DNA from: Pantoea anthophila
GTDB lineage: Bacteria; Pseudomonadota; Gammaproteobacteria; Enterobacterales; Enterobacteriaceae
Assembly: GCF_006494375.1 (NCBI RefSeq)
Contig: NZ_VHIZ01000052.1
Coordinates: 186,001 to 250,000 of the forward strand
DNA length: 64,000 nucleotides
Direction: 5' to 3'
Under the pieces are notes generated by a model. The model saw nothing but the letters and a program-made list of their open reading frames with translations, had not been told where the DNA came from and searched no databases. Below, piece after piece: positions 43,033-51,597 of the stretch. Position 1 is the stretch's first letter. Every line of letters starts with the position of its first letter. The position numbers and the translations under genes are program-made.

Positions 43033-44445
43033 ATGTTCGGATTAGATGCCTTTCATCTGGCCAGGATTCAGTTCGCATTTACTGTGTCCTTCCATATTAT
43101 CTTTCCCGCCATAACCATCGGTCTCGCCAGTTTCCTGGCCGTACTCGAAGGTATGTGGCTCAAAACCCGCGAGCAGTCTTATCGCGATCTCTACCATTTC
43201 TGGTCCAAAATCTTTGCCGTTAACTTCGGTATGGGTGTGGTCTCAGGGCTGGTTATGGCGTATCAGTTCGGGACTAACTGGAGTGGCTTCTCGGCTTTTG
43301 CCGGGAGTATCACCGGCCCGCTGCTGACCTATGAGGTGCTGACGGCGTTCTTCCTGGAAGCGGGTTTCCTGGGCGTGATGCTGTTTGGCTGGAATCGCGT
43401 GGGGCCGGGTCTGCACTTCTTTGCCACCTGTATGGTTGCCCTCGGAACATTGATTTCGACCTTCTGGATCCTCGCCTCTAACAGCTGGATGCATACGCCG
43501 CAGGGCTACATCATTCAGAATGGCATCGTGGTTCCGCAGGACTGGTTCAAAATCGTCTTTAACCCCTCTTTCCCTTACCGGCTGTTCCATATGTCGGTGG
43601 CGGCCTTCCTGGCGAGCGCGTTTTTCGTGGGATCGTCGGCGGCCTGGCATTTGCTGAAGGGCAACAACAATCCGGCTATCCGCCGTATGTTCTCGATGGC
43701 GCTGTGGATGGCACTGATTGTCGCGCCGATTCAGGCGATGATCGGTGATGCGCACGGCCTGAACACCCTGGAACATCAGCCTGCCAAAATTGCAGCGATT
43801 GAAGGGCACTGGGAAAACCCGCCGGGTGAAGCCACACCGCTGATCCTGTTCGGTATTCCCGATATGGAGCAGGAGCGGACGAAGTATGCGCTGGAGGTGC
43901 CGTACCTTGGCAGCCTGATCCTGACGCACAGCCTGGACAAGCAGGTTCCGGCGCTGAAGTCGTTCCCGAAAGAGGACCGTCCCAACTCAACCGTTATTTT
44001 CTGGTCCTTCCGCGTGATGGTGGCGCTGGGCCTGCTGATGATTACGCTGGGCGTGGTCAGCCTCTGGCTGCGTTTCAAAGGACGTCTCTATGAGTCGCGT
44101 CCTTTCCTGTGGTTTGCGCTGCTGATGGGGCCATCGGGTCTGATTGCGATTCTGGCTGGCTGGTTCACCACCGAAATTGGTCGTCAGCCGTGGGTGGTTT
44201 ATGGCGTGCAGCGCACCATCGATGCGGTGTCGGCGCATGGTGACATTCACATGAGCATCAGTCTGCTGGCCTTTATTCTGGTCTACAGCTCGGTGTTCGG
44301 GGTGGGCTACCACTACATGATGCGTCTGATTAAGCAGGGACCGGTTACTGGCGAAGGTCATATCACCGAAGAGGGTGGACCCGGACAGAAGAAAACGCCG
44401 GCGCGTCCGCTTTCGGCTGCCACCTTTAAGGATGGAGACCACTAA
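43033..44445 (+). CDS. cioA: Cyanide-insensitive (bd-type) oxidase subunit I
   Basis: 470-aa subunit I of a cytochrome bd-type ubiquinol oxidase in the inner membrane, carrying the haems. The N-terminal haem-ligand histidine is H21 in QFAFTVSFHIIFPAITIG; GRQPWVVYGVQRT and the conserved NSWMHTPQGY and EHQPAKIAAIEGHW follow. It is ~50 residues shorter than E. coli CydA because of a short Q-loop, the mark of the CioA class, which is often cyanide-tolerant. GAGGTAAGCA precedes the ATG. It forms an operon with cioB (1-nt gap) and a DUF2474 gene. Confidence 0.92.
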   Translation: MFGLDAFHLARIQFAFTVSFHIIFPAITIGLASFLAVLEGMWLKTREQSYRDLYHFWSKIFAVNFGMGVVSGLVMAYQFGTNWSGFSAFAGSITGPLLTYEVLTAFFLEAGFLGVMLFGWNRVGPGLHFFATCMVALGTLISTFWILASNSWMHTPQGYIIQNGIVVPQDWFKIVFNPSFPYRLFHMSVAAFLASAFFVGSSAAWHLLKGNNNPAIRRMFSMALWMALIVAPIQAMIGDAHGLNTLEHQPAKIAAIEGHWENPPGEATPLILFGIPDMEQERTKYALEVPYLGSLILTHSLDKQVPALKSFPKEDRPNSTVIFWSFRVMVALGLLMITLGVVSLWLRFKGRLYESRPFLWFALLMGPSGLIAILAGWFTTEIGRQPWVVYGVQRTIDAVSAHGDIHMSISLLAFILVYSSVFGVGYHYMMRLIKQGPVTGEGHITEEGGPGQKKTPARPLSAATFKDGDH

Positions 44446-44446
44446 G

Positions 44447-45451
44447 ATGATCGATTTTTCTATTATCTGGTTTGTAATTATCGTCTTCGCAACCCTGATG
44501 TATATCGTGATGGATGGCTTTGACCTGGGTATCGGTCTGCTGTTCCCGTTCAATAAAGATGCCGGTGAGCGCGACATGATGGTGAACACCGTCGCGCCGG
44601 TCTGGGATGGTAATGAAACCTGGCTGGTGCTGGGCGGGGCAGGCCTCTACGGCGCGTTCCCGCTGGCCTACGCGGTGATTGCCGATGCGCTGACCATCCC
44701 GCTGACCGCCATGCTGATTGGTCTGATTTTCCGCGGCGTCGCCTTTGAATTCCGCTTCAAGGCGGTCGAAGGTCATCGCGCCTTCTGGGACAAGTCATTT
44801 ATTGCCGGTTCGATCATCGCTACCTTCAGTCAGGGTGTGGCCGTGGGCGCGTTGCTGGATGGCATTCCGGTTGAGGGACGCCGTTTCGCCGGTTCCGCCA
44901 TGGACTGGCTGGCACCGTTCCCGCTGTTCTGCGGCGTCGGTCTGGTGGTGGCCTATGCGCTGCTGGGCTGCACCTGGCTCATCATGAAGACCGAAAATGA
45001 GCTGCACCGCAAAATGTCCGCGCTGGCGACACCGCTGGTCATCGCACTGTTAGTGGTTATCGGGATTGTCAGCCTGTGGACGCCGTTTGCCCATGGCGAC
45101 ATCGCGCATCGCTGGTTCAGTAAGCCAAACCTCTTCCTGTTCCTGCCGGTTCCGGTGCTGGTGCTGCTCTGCTCGTGGGGCATTGTGCGCGCCATCAAAC
45201 GTGAAGCGCACTACTCTCCGTTCCTGCTGACGCTGGCGCTGATCTTCCTGGGCTTCTCCGGACTGGGCATCAGCATCTGGCCAAATATTATTCCACCGTC
45301 AGTGACCATCTGGGCCGCCGCGGCACCGCCACAGAGTCAGGCCTTTATGCTGGTGGGTAGCCTGCTGATCATCCCGATGATTCTGGGCTACACCTTCTGG
45401 AGCTACTACGTGTTCCGTGGAAAAATCAAAGCAGACGCAGGATATCATTGA
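44447..45451 (+). CDS. cioB: Cyanide-insensitive (bd-type) oxidase subunit II
   Basis: 334-aa subunit II with about eight transmembrane helices. It begins MIDFSIIWFVIIVFATLMYI and contains VMDGFDLGIGLLFPF, VAPVWDGNETWLVLGGAGLY, and FPLAYAVIADALTIPLTAML, all hallmark CydB/CioB segments. The start at 44447 lies 1 nt after the cioA stop, with GGAG upstream. It stabilises the haem-bearing subunit. Confidence 0.93.
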   Translation: MIDFSIIWFVIIVFATLMYIVMDGFDLGIGLLFPFNKDAGERDMMVNTVAPVWDGNETWLVLGGAGLYGAFPLAYAVIADALTIPLTAMLIGLIFRGVAFEFRFKAVEGHRAFWDKSFIAGSIIATFSQGVAVGALLDGIPVEGRRFAGSAMDWLAPFPLFCGVGLVVAYALLGCTWLIMKTENELHRKMSALATPLVIALLVVIGIVSLWTPFAHGDIAHRWFSKPNLFLFLPVPVLVLLCSWGIVRAIKREAHYSPFLLTLALIFLGFSGLGISIWPNIIPPSVTIWAAAAPPQSQAFMLVGSLLIIPMILGYTFWSYYVFRGKIKADAGYH

Positions 45452-45452
45452 T

Positions 45453-45635
45453 ATGAAAAGTCTCAGCAGCATGAAAAACCACAACGAAACGAAAGCTGAC
45501 AATGGCGCGAAAGCGCCCTGGTGGAAGCGCGTCATGTGGCTGGTGTTTATCTATGCCGCCAGCGTACTGGCGCTGGGTGTTGTTGCCTCTCTGTTCCGGA
45601 TGATGATGACGGCGGCGGGGATGCGCAGCCATTAA
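45453..45635 (+). CDS. DUF2474 small subunit of Cio oxidase
   Basis: 60-aa single-span membrane protein, with a hydrophilic N-terminus and the family pattern APWWKRVMWLVFIYAASVLA then LGVVASLFRMMM. DUF2474 proteins regularly follow cioB and are regarded as the counterpart of CydX, the small bd-oxidase subunit. The ATG is 1 nt after the cioB stop with AGGA ~10 nt upstream. A second in-frame ATG at 45471 would shorten it by six residues. Confidence 0.85.
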   Translation: MKSLSSMKNHNETKADNGAKAPWWKRVMWLVFIYAASVLALGVVASLFRMMMTAAGMRSH

Positions 45636-45707
45636 TTGTCCCGGTAACGGCGGTGGGTGCTGCTAACGCGCAGGCTCAGTGCGGCGCAGATTTTTTTAAT
45701 CATCAGG

Positions 45708-45732
45708 AGGCTGGCGGGAGCCAGCCTTTTTT
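45708..45732 (+). terminator. Terminator of cioABC operon
   Basis: AGGCTGGC-GGGA-GCCAGCCT followed by TTTTT, 72 nt after the last cio stop codon. Confidence 0.88.
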
Positions 45733-45871
45733 AGTTAGTAACCTAAGCAATTAATGCGAAATCGCCCCGCATGGGCGTGTTCGCCATACCCTTTCCTTAC
45801 ACCGATTCGCGATTTTTGTTATTCTTTTGTAACGAAATTCTCAGTCTTAACCCGCGTCGTAAATCGCCATC

Positions 45872-46741
45872 ATGCTCAGCCAGGCCATCAAAAAACAGCA
45901 CATTCACGACTTAGTCGAATGGATAGAAGCCAATCTTACCGACGACCTCAATATCGATCAGATCACCCTGAAATCGGGCTACTCCAAATGGCACATGCAG
46001 CGCATGTTCAAGGAGATGACCGGACAGACGCTGGCGGCCTATACCCGCAAACGGCGTCTGACAATGGCCGCCATGGCGCTCCGGCTGACGCGCATGACGC
46101 TCATCGATATCGCCGTTCGCTTTGGCTTTGATAACCAGCAAAACTTCACCCGCGTATTCAAAGGGCACTTCTCGCTGACGCCCGGCGCGTTTCGCCGTTT
46201 TCCTCATCTGCCGGTTAAAAACTTTCACGGCCGTATACTGGCGCGTTCGCTGGATGAGCGCGCGACGCTGGTGGAGCGCGAGGAAGAACTGCCTCTCTGC
46301 GGCGAGACGCTGGAGTGGGAGTGTCAGTTCGGTAATTACATCGCCGACCGCGAACACCGGGTAGCCGACCAGGCGCGGCAGCTGGTGGCGCTGGCGGGCA
46401 GTCATGTGAAGCAGGGGTGGTTAGGCTTTCAGTACGGACCCGGCCACAGCTCGGCTGACCAGCAGAATATCAGCCTGTTTCAGGCGCTGGAGCCGCAGCA
46501 TGCGGCGCTGCTGGGCGAGCATACCGTCAGCTGGCGCGAAGAGCGGGGCCTCTATGCGCGCATCCGCTGGAGCGGCAGGCCAGAGCAGCTGACGCGTTTT
46601 ATTGAAGATATCTATTATCAGCATCTGCCCGGACTGGGTGTGTCACGCCGTCAGGGCAAAGATCTGCTGAGTCTCGATTTTACGCAATGTCAGCCCGACT
46701 GGCTGAGCGGCGTTTTTTCCATTCCGGTTACCCGGGCGTAG
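45872..46741 (+). CDS. AraC-family regulator, MarA/SoxS/Rob-like
   Basis: 289-aa regulator with the AraC DNA-binding domain at the N-terminus (residues ~8-110): LVEWIEANLTDDLNIDQITL, SGYSKWHMQRMFKEMTGQ, then FGFDNQQNFTRVFKGHFSLT. The C-terminal ~170 residues resemble the Rob-type ligand-binding (GyrI-like) half only loosely. Domain order and total length equal E. coli Rob, but whether it is the orthologue is unclear from motifs alone. Such proteins control efflux and solvent, antibiotic or superoxide tolerance. It stands alone, between the cio operon and a small secreted protein. Confidence 0.8.
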   Translation: MLSQAIKKQHIHDLVEWIEANLTDDLNIDQITLKSGYSKWHMQRMFKEMTGQTLAAYTRKRRLTMAAMALRLTRMTLIDIAVRFGFDNQQNFTRVFKGHFSLTPGAFRRFPHLPVKNFHGRILARSLDERATLVEREEELPLCGETLEWECQFGNYIADREHRVADQARQLVALAGSHVKQGWLGFQYGPGHSSADQQNISLFQALEPQHAALLGEHTVSWREERGLYARIRWSGRPEQLTRFIEDIYYQHLPGLGVSRRQGKDLLSLDFTQCQPDWLSGVFSIPVTRA

Positions 46742-46958
46742 TCAGTGGAGCAGGGCACACTGCCAGCGGCGTGCCGGATGCATCTTTCGTGCGGTGAACC
46801 GTGATAAACCGCACGATTTTATAAAATAACTCTCCGTTCTGGCGTAAAATTCTTCTCCGAAACCCTGCTGTACCTTAATCATCGTGCATCTGTAGCAGGG
46901 CTGGAATAATCATCTGCATTTCAGGCCGTTCACGGCCAGAACACAAACGAAGACACCT

Positions 46959-47153
46959 ATGCGACGCTTAATAATCTCACTGATTCTGGCATTGCCCGTT
47001 ATGGCAATGGCACAACAGGCTGAACCCTTCTCACCGCCAGCCGGACTGCATCCGCACTCTCAGAGCGCCGGTCATGAAATTGTGGGTGATGGTGAGCTGC
47101 CGGAACAGAACAGCAGTAATCACTGCTTCTCCGGATTCGGCGATACCCTGTAA
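46959..47153 (+). CDS. Small secreted hypothetical protein
   Basis: 64-aa product with a clear Sec signal (RRLIISLILALPVMAMAQ) and a mature part of ~45 residues rich in S, H, P and G with one cysteine (GLHPHSQSAGHEIVGDGELP, then SSNHCFSGFGDTL). I do not recognise the family. Support is the signal peptide and an open frame ending in TAA; the ribosome binding site (GAAG) is weak. The 217-nt spacer before it and the ~350 nt after it contain no other gene. Confidence 0.5.
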   Translation: MRRLIISLILALPVMAMAQQAEPFSPPAGLHPHSQSAGHEIVGDGELPEQNSSNHCFSGFGDTL

Positions 47154-47395
47154 CTGTGAATGCGCGGCCAGCCCCGGCGGCGCAGACGTTGCCCGGCTCA
47201 TCAGGAGCCGGACAGCCTGACCCCTCTCTGTTCACATCCGCTCTTCTCTGATTTGCCGCTGCCGCGTCTGAGGCTTCGTTTCCGGGCCGTCTCTGCTGCG
47301 CGTCCGGCGAGGCCTGCTCTGCGGCTGACCTTTGTTCTTAACGCCTTCCCGCTCTCTGTTAAATCCAGGGCCTGCACTCATCGCGTCGGTATAAA

Positions 47396-47447
47396 ATATA
47401 TCTTAAACCGTCGGATCGCATTTTTCGTCATTGTGCTCAAGATATAT
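47396..47447. promoter_or_regulatory. Inverted ATATATCTT/AAGATATAT pair upstream of yqjH
   Basis: ATATATCTT (47396-47404) and AAGATATAT (47439-47447) are exact 9-nt inverted copies 43 bp apart centre to centre. They lie upstream of yqjH, whose E. coli homologue is repressed by the PadR-type protein YqjI, encoded here just downstream. They are candidate YqjI sites. Confidence 0.35.
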
Positions 47448-47472
47448 CATCGCTTATCTTCTGGCTTCAGAT

Positions 47473-47491
47473 GAGAATGATTGTTATTAAC
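47473..47491. promoter_or_regulatory. Fur box before yqjH
   Basis: GAGAATGATTGTTATTAAC matches the 19-bp Fur consensus GATAATGATAATCATTATC at 14 positions by eye. It lies 57 nt upstream of the yqjH start and fits iron repression of a ferric reductase. Confidence 0.6.
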
Positions 47492-47547
47492 TAATCATCG
47501 CCAACCCTTTGAATAACGGGTATCTGTCCCGTTCCAGGAGAGACATT

Positions 47548-48330
47548 TTGCCAGCATCAACGAATCCGCGCGTGCCGCAGCGCGTCCGAAACGAACTGCG
47601 TTTCCGTCACATCCAGGTCGAAAGCAAAACTCAGATTGCCGGGCATTTCTGGCGCATCCGCTTCAGTGGCAGCGATCTGGCGGGCTTTACCTCACCTGGC
47701 TTCGATGACCATATCAAGGTTTTCTTCCCGACGGCAGAAGGGGCCGAACTGGCGCTGCCGCAGATCACCGATGGAGCGATTGTCTGGCCCGGGGGCGAGC
47801 GTCCACCGGCCCGCGACTACACGCCGCTGGAATTTGATGGCGAGTCGTCACTGACGCTCGACTTCTATATTCATCAGCAGGGTGTCGCCAGTGACTGGGC
47901 AACCCAGGCGAAGCCGGGCGATCGGTTAGTGATCGGCGGGCCACGCGGTTCGCTGGTGGTGCCGGCCGATTACGCCTTCCAGCTCTATGTCTGCGACGAA
48001 ACCGGGCTGCCCGCCTTTTCACGTCGTCAGCGCGACGCCCGGGCGCAGGCCCTGCATCTCTACGCCTTTACCGATGAGGCAATGGGCCGTGACTACCTGC
48101 CGGACACCACCGGCGTGACGCTGAACTGGCTCGGCAGCGGTCAGATGCAGACCGCGCAGCTCAGCCAGCTGATTGCCCGGCTGGATCAGGTGACATTCCC
48201 GGCGGAGGATTACTTTATCTGGCTGACCGGTGAAGGTGAGTTTGTGAAGGCGCTCTGCGACTACTTCACGATGCAGCGCGGCATCAACAGTGACTTCGTG
48301 CGGGCGGTGGCCTACTGGCACCAGAAGTAA
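47548..48330 (+). CDS. yqjH: NADPH-dependent ferric-chelate reductase
   Basis: 260-aa siderophore-interacting flavoprotein that reduces ferric siderophores in the cytoplasm. FAD-binding RDYTPL, the QRVRNELRFR start region, GFDDHIKVFFP, GDRLVIGGPRGSLVVP, and FIWLTGEGEFVKAL with terminal RAVAYWHQK match E. coli YqjH (254 aa). The start is TTG at 47548, with AGGAG 7 nt upstream; no ATG fits. A Fur box precedes it and the regulator yqjI follows in the same direction, whereas in E. coli the two are divergent. Confidence 0.9.
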   Translation: MPASTNPRVPQRVRNELRFRHIQVESKTQIAGHFWRIRFSGSDLAGFTSPGFDDHIKVFFPTAEGAELALPQITDGAIVWPGGERPPARDYTPLEFDGESSLTLDFYIHQQGVASDWATQAKPGDRLVIGGPRGSLVVPADYAFQLYVCDETGLPAFSRRQRDARAQALHLYAFTDEAMGRDYLPDTTGVTLNWLGSGQMQTAQLSQLIARLDQVTFPAEDYFIWLTGEGEFVKALCDYFTMQRGINSDFVRAVAYWHQK

Positions 48331-48399
48331 CCGGCGCTGACAATTGAGTTTTGCCTGGCGGCAGACTACCATCAGGCTCCTTTTTTCGCAGGCCAGACT

Positions 48400-48939
48400 A
48401 TGAAACAGCACCCCACGCCCTTTTCCGCTGACGACCCGAGTGCCCGCACAGGCGGTTGTGGCGGGCGGCGTAAACGCCGCGAAAAAATGCTGGAAGCGAG
48501 TGAGATTCGTCTGCTGATGCTGCATTTTCTGTCGCAGCATGCGGCGCACGGTTATGAGCTGATTAAGTCGGTTGAGGAGCTGTCAAAAGGGGAGTACACC
48601 CCCAGCCCGGGGATCATCTATCCCAACCTGACGCTGCTGGAGGAGATGGAGGCGATTGAGGTAGTGGATGCTCAGGCCGCGCGCAAAGCGTATCGCCTGA
48701 CGGCGGCCGGTAAGGCGCTGCTGGCAGATAACCGCGAAACGGTCTCCCGCCTGATCATGCGTCTCTCCACGCTGGCGATTCTGGTCAACAATCGCAGCAT
48801 TCCCGCCGTCGAGCAGGCGATTTACGGACTGAAAGTCGCCCTGAACCAGCGGCTGGCGCAGGAAGATATCTCTGATGCCGCGTTGCAGACGCTGATTGCG
48901 GCCCTGCACGACGCGGCAGAGAAAATTACTCACAGCTGA
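48400..48939 (+). CDS. yqjI: PadR-family regulator YqjI
   Basis: 179-aa PadR regulator. The winged helix reads EIRLLMLHFLSQHAAHGYEL, then YTPSPGIIYPNLTLLEEM and ARKAYRLTAAGKALL; a C-terminal dimerisation helix pair ends with QEDISDAALQTLIAAL. In E. coli YqjI is a nickel-responsive repressor of yqjH with a long His/Cys-rich N-terminus; here the N-terminus is only ~30 residues with one cysteine (GGCGGRRKRR) and one histidine, so nickel sensing may be lost or different. It follows yqjH by 69 nt. Confidence 0.85.
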   Translation: MKQHPTPFSADDPSARTGGCGGRRKRREKMLEASEIRLLMLHFLSQHAAHGYELIKSVEELSKGEYTPSPGIIYPNLTLLEEMEAIEVVDAQAARKAYRLTAAGKALLADNRETVSRLIMRLSTLAILVNNRSIPAVEQAIYGLKVALNQRLAQEDISDAALQTLIAALHDAAEKITHS

Positions 48940-48949
48940 GCCGGATAGC

Positions 48950-49246
48950 TTAGCCGATCTCCGTTTTGTTTTTATCGATGTGGCCCAGCGTGCGATCCGG
49001 GAAACAGATGTCGCGCACCCGCTGTTTCAGCGTGGTCGCATCAGGAAAGCCGCCATCCCGCTTACGTTCCCACAGCAGATGCTCATCCAGCATGATCTCA
49101 AACACACCGCCGGTGCCGGGTTTCAGCGTCACCTCCGCCAGATCCTCAGCAAAGGTATGCAGAAGTTCCTGTGCCATCCACGCTGACCGCATCAGCCAGT
49201 TGCATTGCATACAGTAGTGAATAACTACCACAGGTTTTTGCGCCAT
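48950..49246 (-). CDS. SelT/SelW/SelH-type Rdx thioredoxin-like protein
   Basis: 98-aa protein with the redox motif CMQC (IHYCMQCNWLMRSAWMAQEL), then LKPGTGGVFEIMLDEHLLW and FPDATTLKQRVRD. These are the Rdx/SelW features, with cysteine where eukaryotic SelW has selenocysteine. It converges on yqjI with a 10-bp gap. Redox partner and role are unknown. Confidence 0.87.
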   Translation of the reverse strand: MAQKPVVVIHYCMQCNWLMRSAWMAQELLHTFAEDLAEVTLKPGTGGVFEIMLDEHLLWERKRDGGFPDATTLKQRVRDICFPDRTLGHIDKNKTEIG

Positions 49247-49768
49247 AACTCTCTTCCTTACGTATTGATAAATGCCAGTGCATTCAGGTTAAAAAAGTGT
49301 GCGCTGTGGTCGTTTATGAACTCATAAAGCTATTTAAAACAGTGCTTTAATTCCATTTTCTCGGGTCAGAGTCTCGCTCAGTGTGCTGTTCTGCTTTTTT
49401 GCGGCTTTTATGCAGCGCCGTCTTTGTCATGTCAGCAAGCAAGTGAATACTAACAAGTAATCAAAGGATTCGCTGCTCTGTTACCTCATTTTTGGCGAGG
49501 GAGATAACGACGCTGGCGTAGCAGGTGCTCATCCGCGCCGCTATTTATTGCGGCTCTGAGAGACATCACGACAGCAATAAACACCGATTTACGAAGGCTG
49601 GCGGACTACTCTCATCCTGTTTCGCAGCAGGGCGCTTTGATCAACTGAACGCCTTTTTTTCTGCCGGGCAATCTGACCGTTTCGCTTTAAAAACATTGCC
49701 TTGCGTCTATTTGTTCACCGATTTTGCGCTATACCTGGAGTTCCGGACTGACGATTAAGGAAACCATA
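49247..49768. other. Spacer upstream of pncC-like gene
   Basis: About 520 bp with no credible gene. GCGCTATACCT near 49727-49736 contains a sigma-S-like -10 (CTATACC) without a good -35, about 30 nt upstream of the pncC-like ATG. A 77-codon open frame here has no ribosome binding site or recognisable sequence. Confidence 0.4.
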
Positions 49769-50266
49769 ATGGCAAAATCATTAGCGCAAACGGCTGAACA
49801 ACTGGGCACACTTTTACTCTCTTCCGGACTGCATCTGGCGACCGCCGAATCCTGTACCGCCGGGCTCATCAGCATGACGCTGGCGGCGGTGGAAAGCAGC
49901 GGTGACTTCTACACCAGTGGATTCGTGACCTACAGCGATAACGCCAAAATCCGTCTGCTGGGCGTGCATCCCGCCACGCTGAAACAGCACACGGCGGTGA
50001 GCGAACAGACGGCGCGGGAGATGGTACAGGGTGCCTGCGCACGCTCGGGTGAGCCGGTGGGATTGTCGATTACCGGCTATGCCGGGCCGGATGGCGGTGA
50101 AGATGGCACCCCGGCAGGCACCATCTGGTTTGGCTGGGTCCTGCCCGACGGCCGGGATGAGGCGGAGTGCCACCGGTTCAGTGGCGATCCGAAATCGGTG
50201 ATGGAGCAGGGCACGCAGTTCGCGCTGGAGGGGCTTATCAGACGGTTGCAGCAGAGCACGCTCTGA
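49769..50266 (+). CDS. CinA-family nicotinamide-nucleotide amidase (PncC-like)
   Basis: 165-aa stand-alone CinA C-terminal domain. The catalytic serine motif is TAESCTAG, followed by SSGDFYTSGFVTYSDNAKI and SITGYAGPDGGEDGTPAGTI with the nucleotide-binding GPDGG. PncC enzymes deamidate NMN to nicotinate mononucleotide. Length equals E. coli PncC, but E. coli has further paralogues, so the exact orthologue is uncertain. AAGGA lies 7 nt upstream. The stop codon lies inside a long hairpin. Confidence 0.85.
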   Translation: MAKSLAQTAEQLGTLLLSSGLHLATAESCTAGLISMTLAAVESSGDFYTSGFVTYSDNAKIRLLGVHPATLKQHTAVSEQTAREMVQGACARSGEPVGLSITGYAGPDGGEDGTPAGTIWFGWVLPDGRDEAECHRFSGDPKSVMEQGTQFALEGLIRRLQQSTL

Positions 50267-50288
50267 AGGCGCGAAGCGCGCCTTCAGA
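50262..50288. terminator. Hairpin between pncC-like gene and acuI
   Basis: TCTGAAGGCGCG and CGCGCCTTCAGA form a perfect 12-bp stem with loop AAG, between two convergent genes; the stop codon of the first is in the stem. No T-tract follows on either side. Confidence 0.6.
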
Positions 50289-50293
50289 AGCCG

Positions 50294-51277
50294 TCAGCGG
50301 CAGTCGACAATCAGCCGGCCCTGCACTTTTCCGTCCAGCAGATCCTGCGCACCCTGTTTCGCCTCACTCAGCGGGATAACCCGGCTCAGCCGGCTGAGCC
50401 GTTCGCCATCCAGCAGCTCACCCAGCCGCTGCCACGCCTGCTGGCGAAGCGGTGTCGGGCAGAGCACGCTGTCCACACCGGCAAGCGTGACGCCGCGCAG
50501 AATAAAGGGGGCGACGCTGGCAGGCAGGTCGAGACCCTGCGCCATACCGCAGGCAGCTACCGCGCCGTCCCGCCGGGTGGCGGCCAGCACGTTCGCCAGG
50601 GTGTGGCTGCCCACGCTGTCTATCGCGGCAGCCCAGCGCTCTTTTGCCAGCGGCTTGCCTGGCTGCGACAGCTCATCACGATCGATGACTGAGGTCGCCC
50701 CCAGGGTGTCGATCAGGTAGGCATGGTCGCTGGCGCGTCCGCTGGAGGCGATAACCTCATATCCCAGCCGCGCCAGCAGGCTGACGCTGTAGCTGCCGAC
50801 GCCGCCGCTGGCACCCGTCACCAGCACCGGCCCGTGGTCAGGCGTGATGCCCTGTTTCTCCAGCGCCATCACACAGAGCATCGCGGTCAGTCCCGCGGTG
50901 CCCATTGCCATCGTCTGTAGCGGAGTGAGAGAGGCGGGAACGCGCACCAGCCAGTCGCCGCTGACGCTGGCTTTCTGTGCCAGGCCGCCCCACTGTTTTT
51001 CGCCCACCCCCCAGCCTGTCAGCAGGGCCATATCTCCCTCTTTCCAGTCGGGATGGCGGCTGGCGGTGACCCGGCCCACAAAGTCGATACCCGGCACCAT
51101 CGGGAACTGGCGCACAATCGGGCCTTTGTTGCAGATAGCCAGGGCATCTTTGTAGTTCAGGGATGAGTAGCTGACGTCGAGCGTGACATCGTGGTCGGGC
51201 AGTTGCGATTCGGGGAGATCTTTGAGCAGGGCGCGGTAACCCTGCTCGTCATTTTCAATGATCAGTGCCTTGAACAT
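50294..51277 (-). CDS. acuI: Acrylyl-CoA reductase / MDR quinone oxidoreductase
   Basis: 327-aa zinc-free medium-chain dehydrogenase of the YhdH/AcuI type, reducing acryloyl-CoA to propionyl-CoA with NADPH in characterised members. It has SSLNYKDALAICNKGPIVRQ, FPMVPGIDFVGRV, the Rossmann segment VTGASGGVGSYSVSLLARLG, and VCPTP-like LCPTPLRQQAWQRL. GGAGG lies just upstream of the ATG at 51277. It is monocistronic and divergent from the speC leader. Confidence 0.92.
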   Translation of the reverse strand: MFKALIIENDEQGYRALLKDLPESQLPDHDVTLDVSYSSLNYKDALAICNKGPIVRQFPMVPGIDFVGRVTASRHPDWKEGDMALLTGWGVGEKQWGGLAQKASVSGDWLVRVPASLTPLQTMAMGTAGLTAMLCVMALEKQGITPDHGPVLVTGASGGVGSYSVSLLARLGYEVIASSGRASDHAYLIDTLGATSVIDRDELSQPGKPLAKERWAAAIDSVGSHTLANVLAATRRDGAVAACGMAQGLDLPASVAPFILRGVTLAGVDSVLCPTPLRQQAWQRLGELLDGERLSRLSRVIPLSEAKQGAQDLLDGKVQGRLIVDCR

Positions 51278-51597
51278 GCATCCTCCAGGAGTGTGACAGT
51301 GAGGATGAGTGTACGCCCGGCAGAGGCAATGCGGTAGGGCAAGGGTCAGGCCAGGGGGCAGTGAATCCCGCTCACGCGCATCGTCAGCCGCCGATCGCAC
51401 TCTGCATAAATCTGCATATATTTCATATAATTAGTCGTGCTGTTAATTTGTTTCTGTAAATTATCCATCAAAAACAGTGTGTTATCTTTTTTGTGGCCTG
51501 CCGGATAATTGCCTGGCTCGGGTTGTCCACGTAAAAAAAAGATGACATCATGACCGCCACTTTTTGGCCCTGTTTATACATCACAGAGGACGTCGCC

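Noticed and set aside
45521..45754. 77-codon frame overlapping the DUF2474 gene
   Set aside because: Shadow frame of the small oxidase subunit that runs into its terminator.
47160..47474. 104-codon frame before yqjH
   Set aside because: Arg/Leu-rich composition typical of non-coding GC-rich DNA, and it overlaps the regulatory region with the inverted repeats and the Fur box.
49525..49758. 77-codon frame upstream of the pncC-like gene
   Set aside because: No ribosome binding site, no recognisable sequence, and it overlaps the start region of the real gene.
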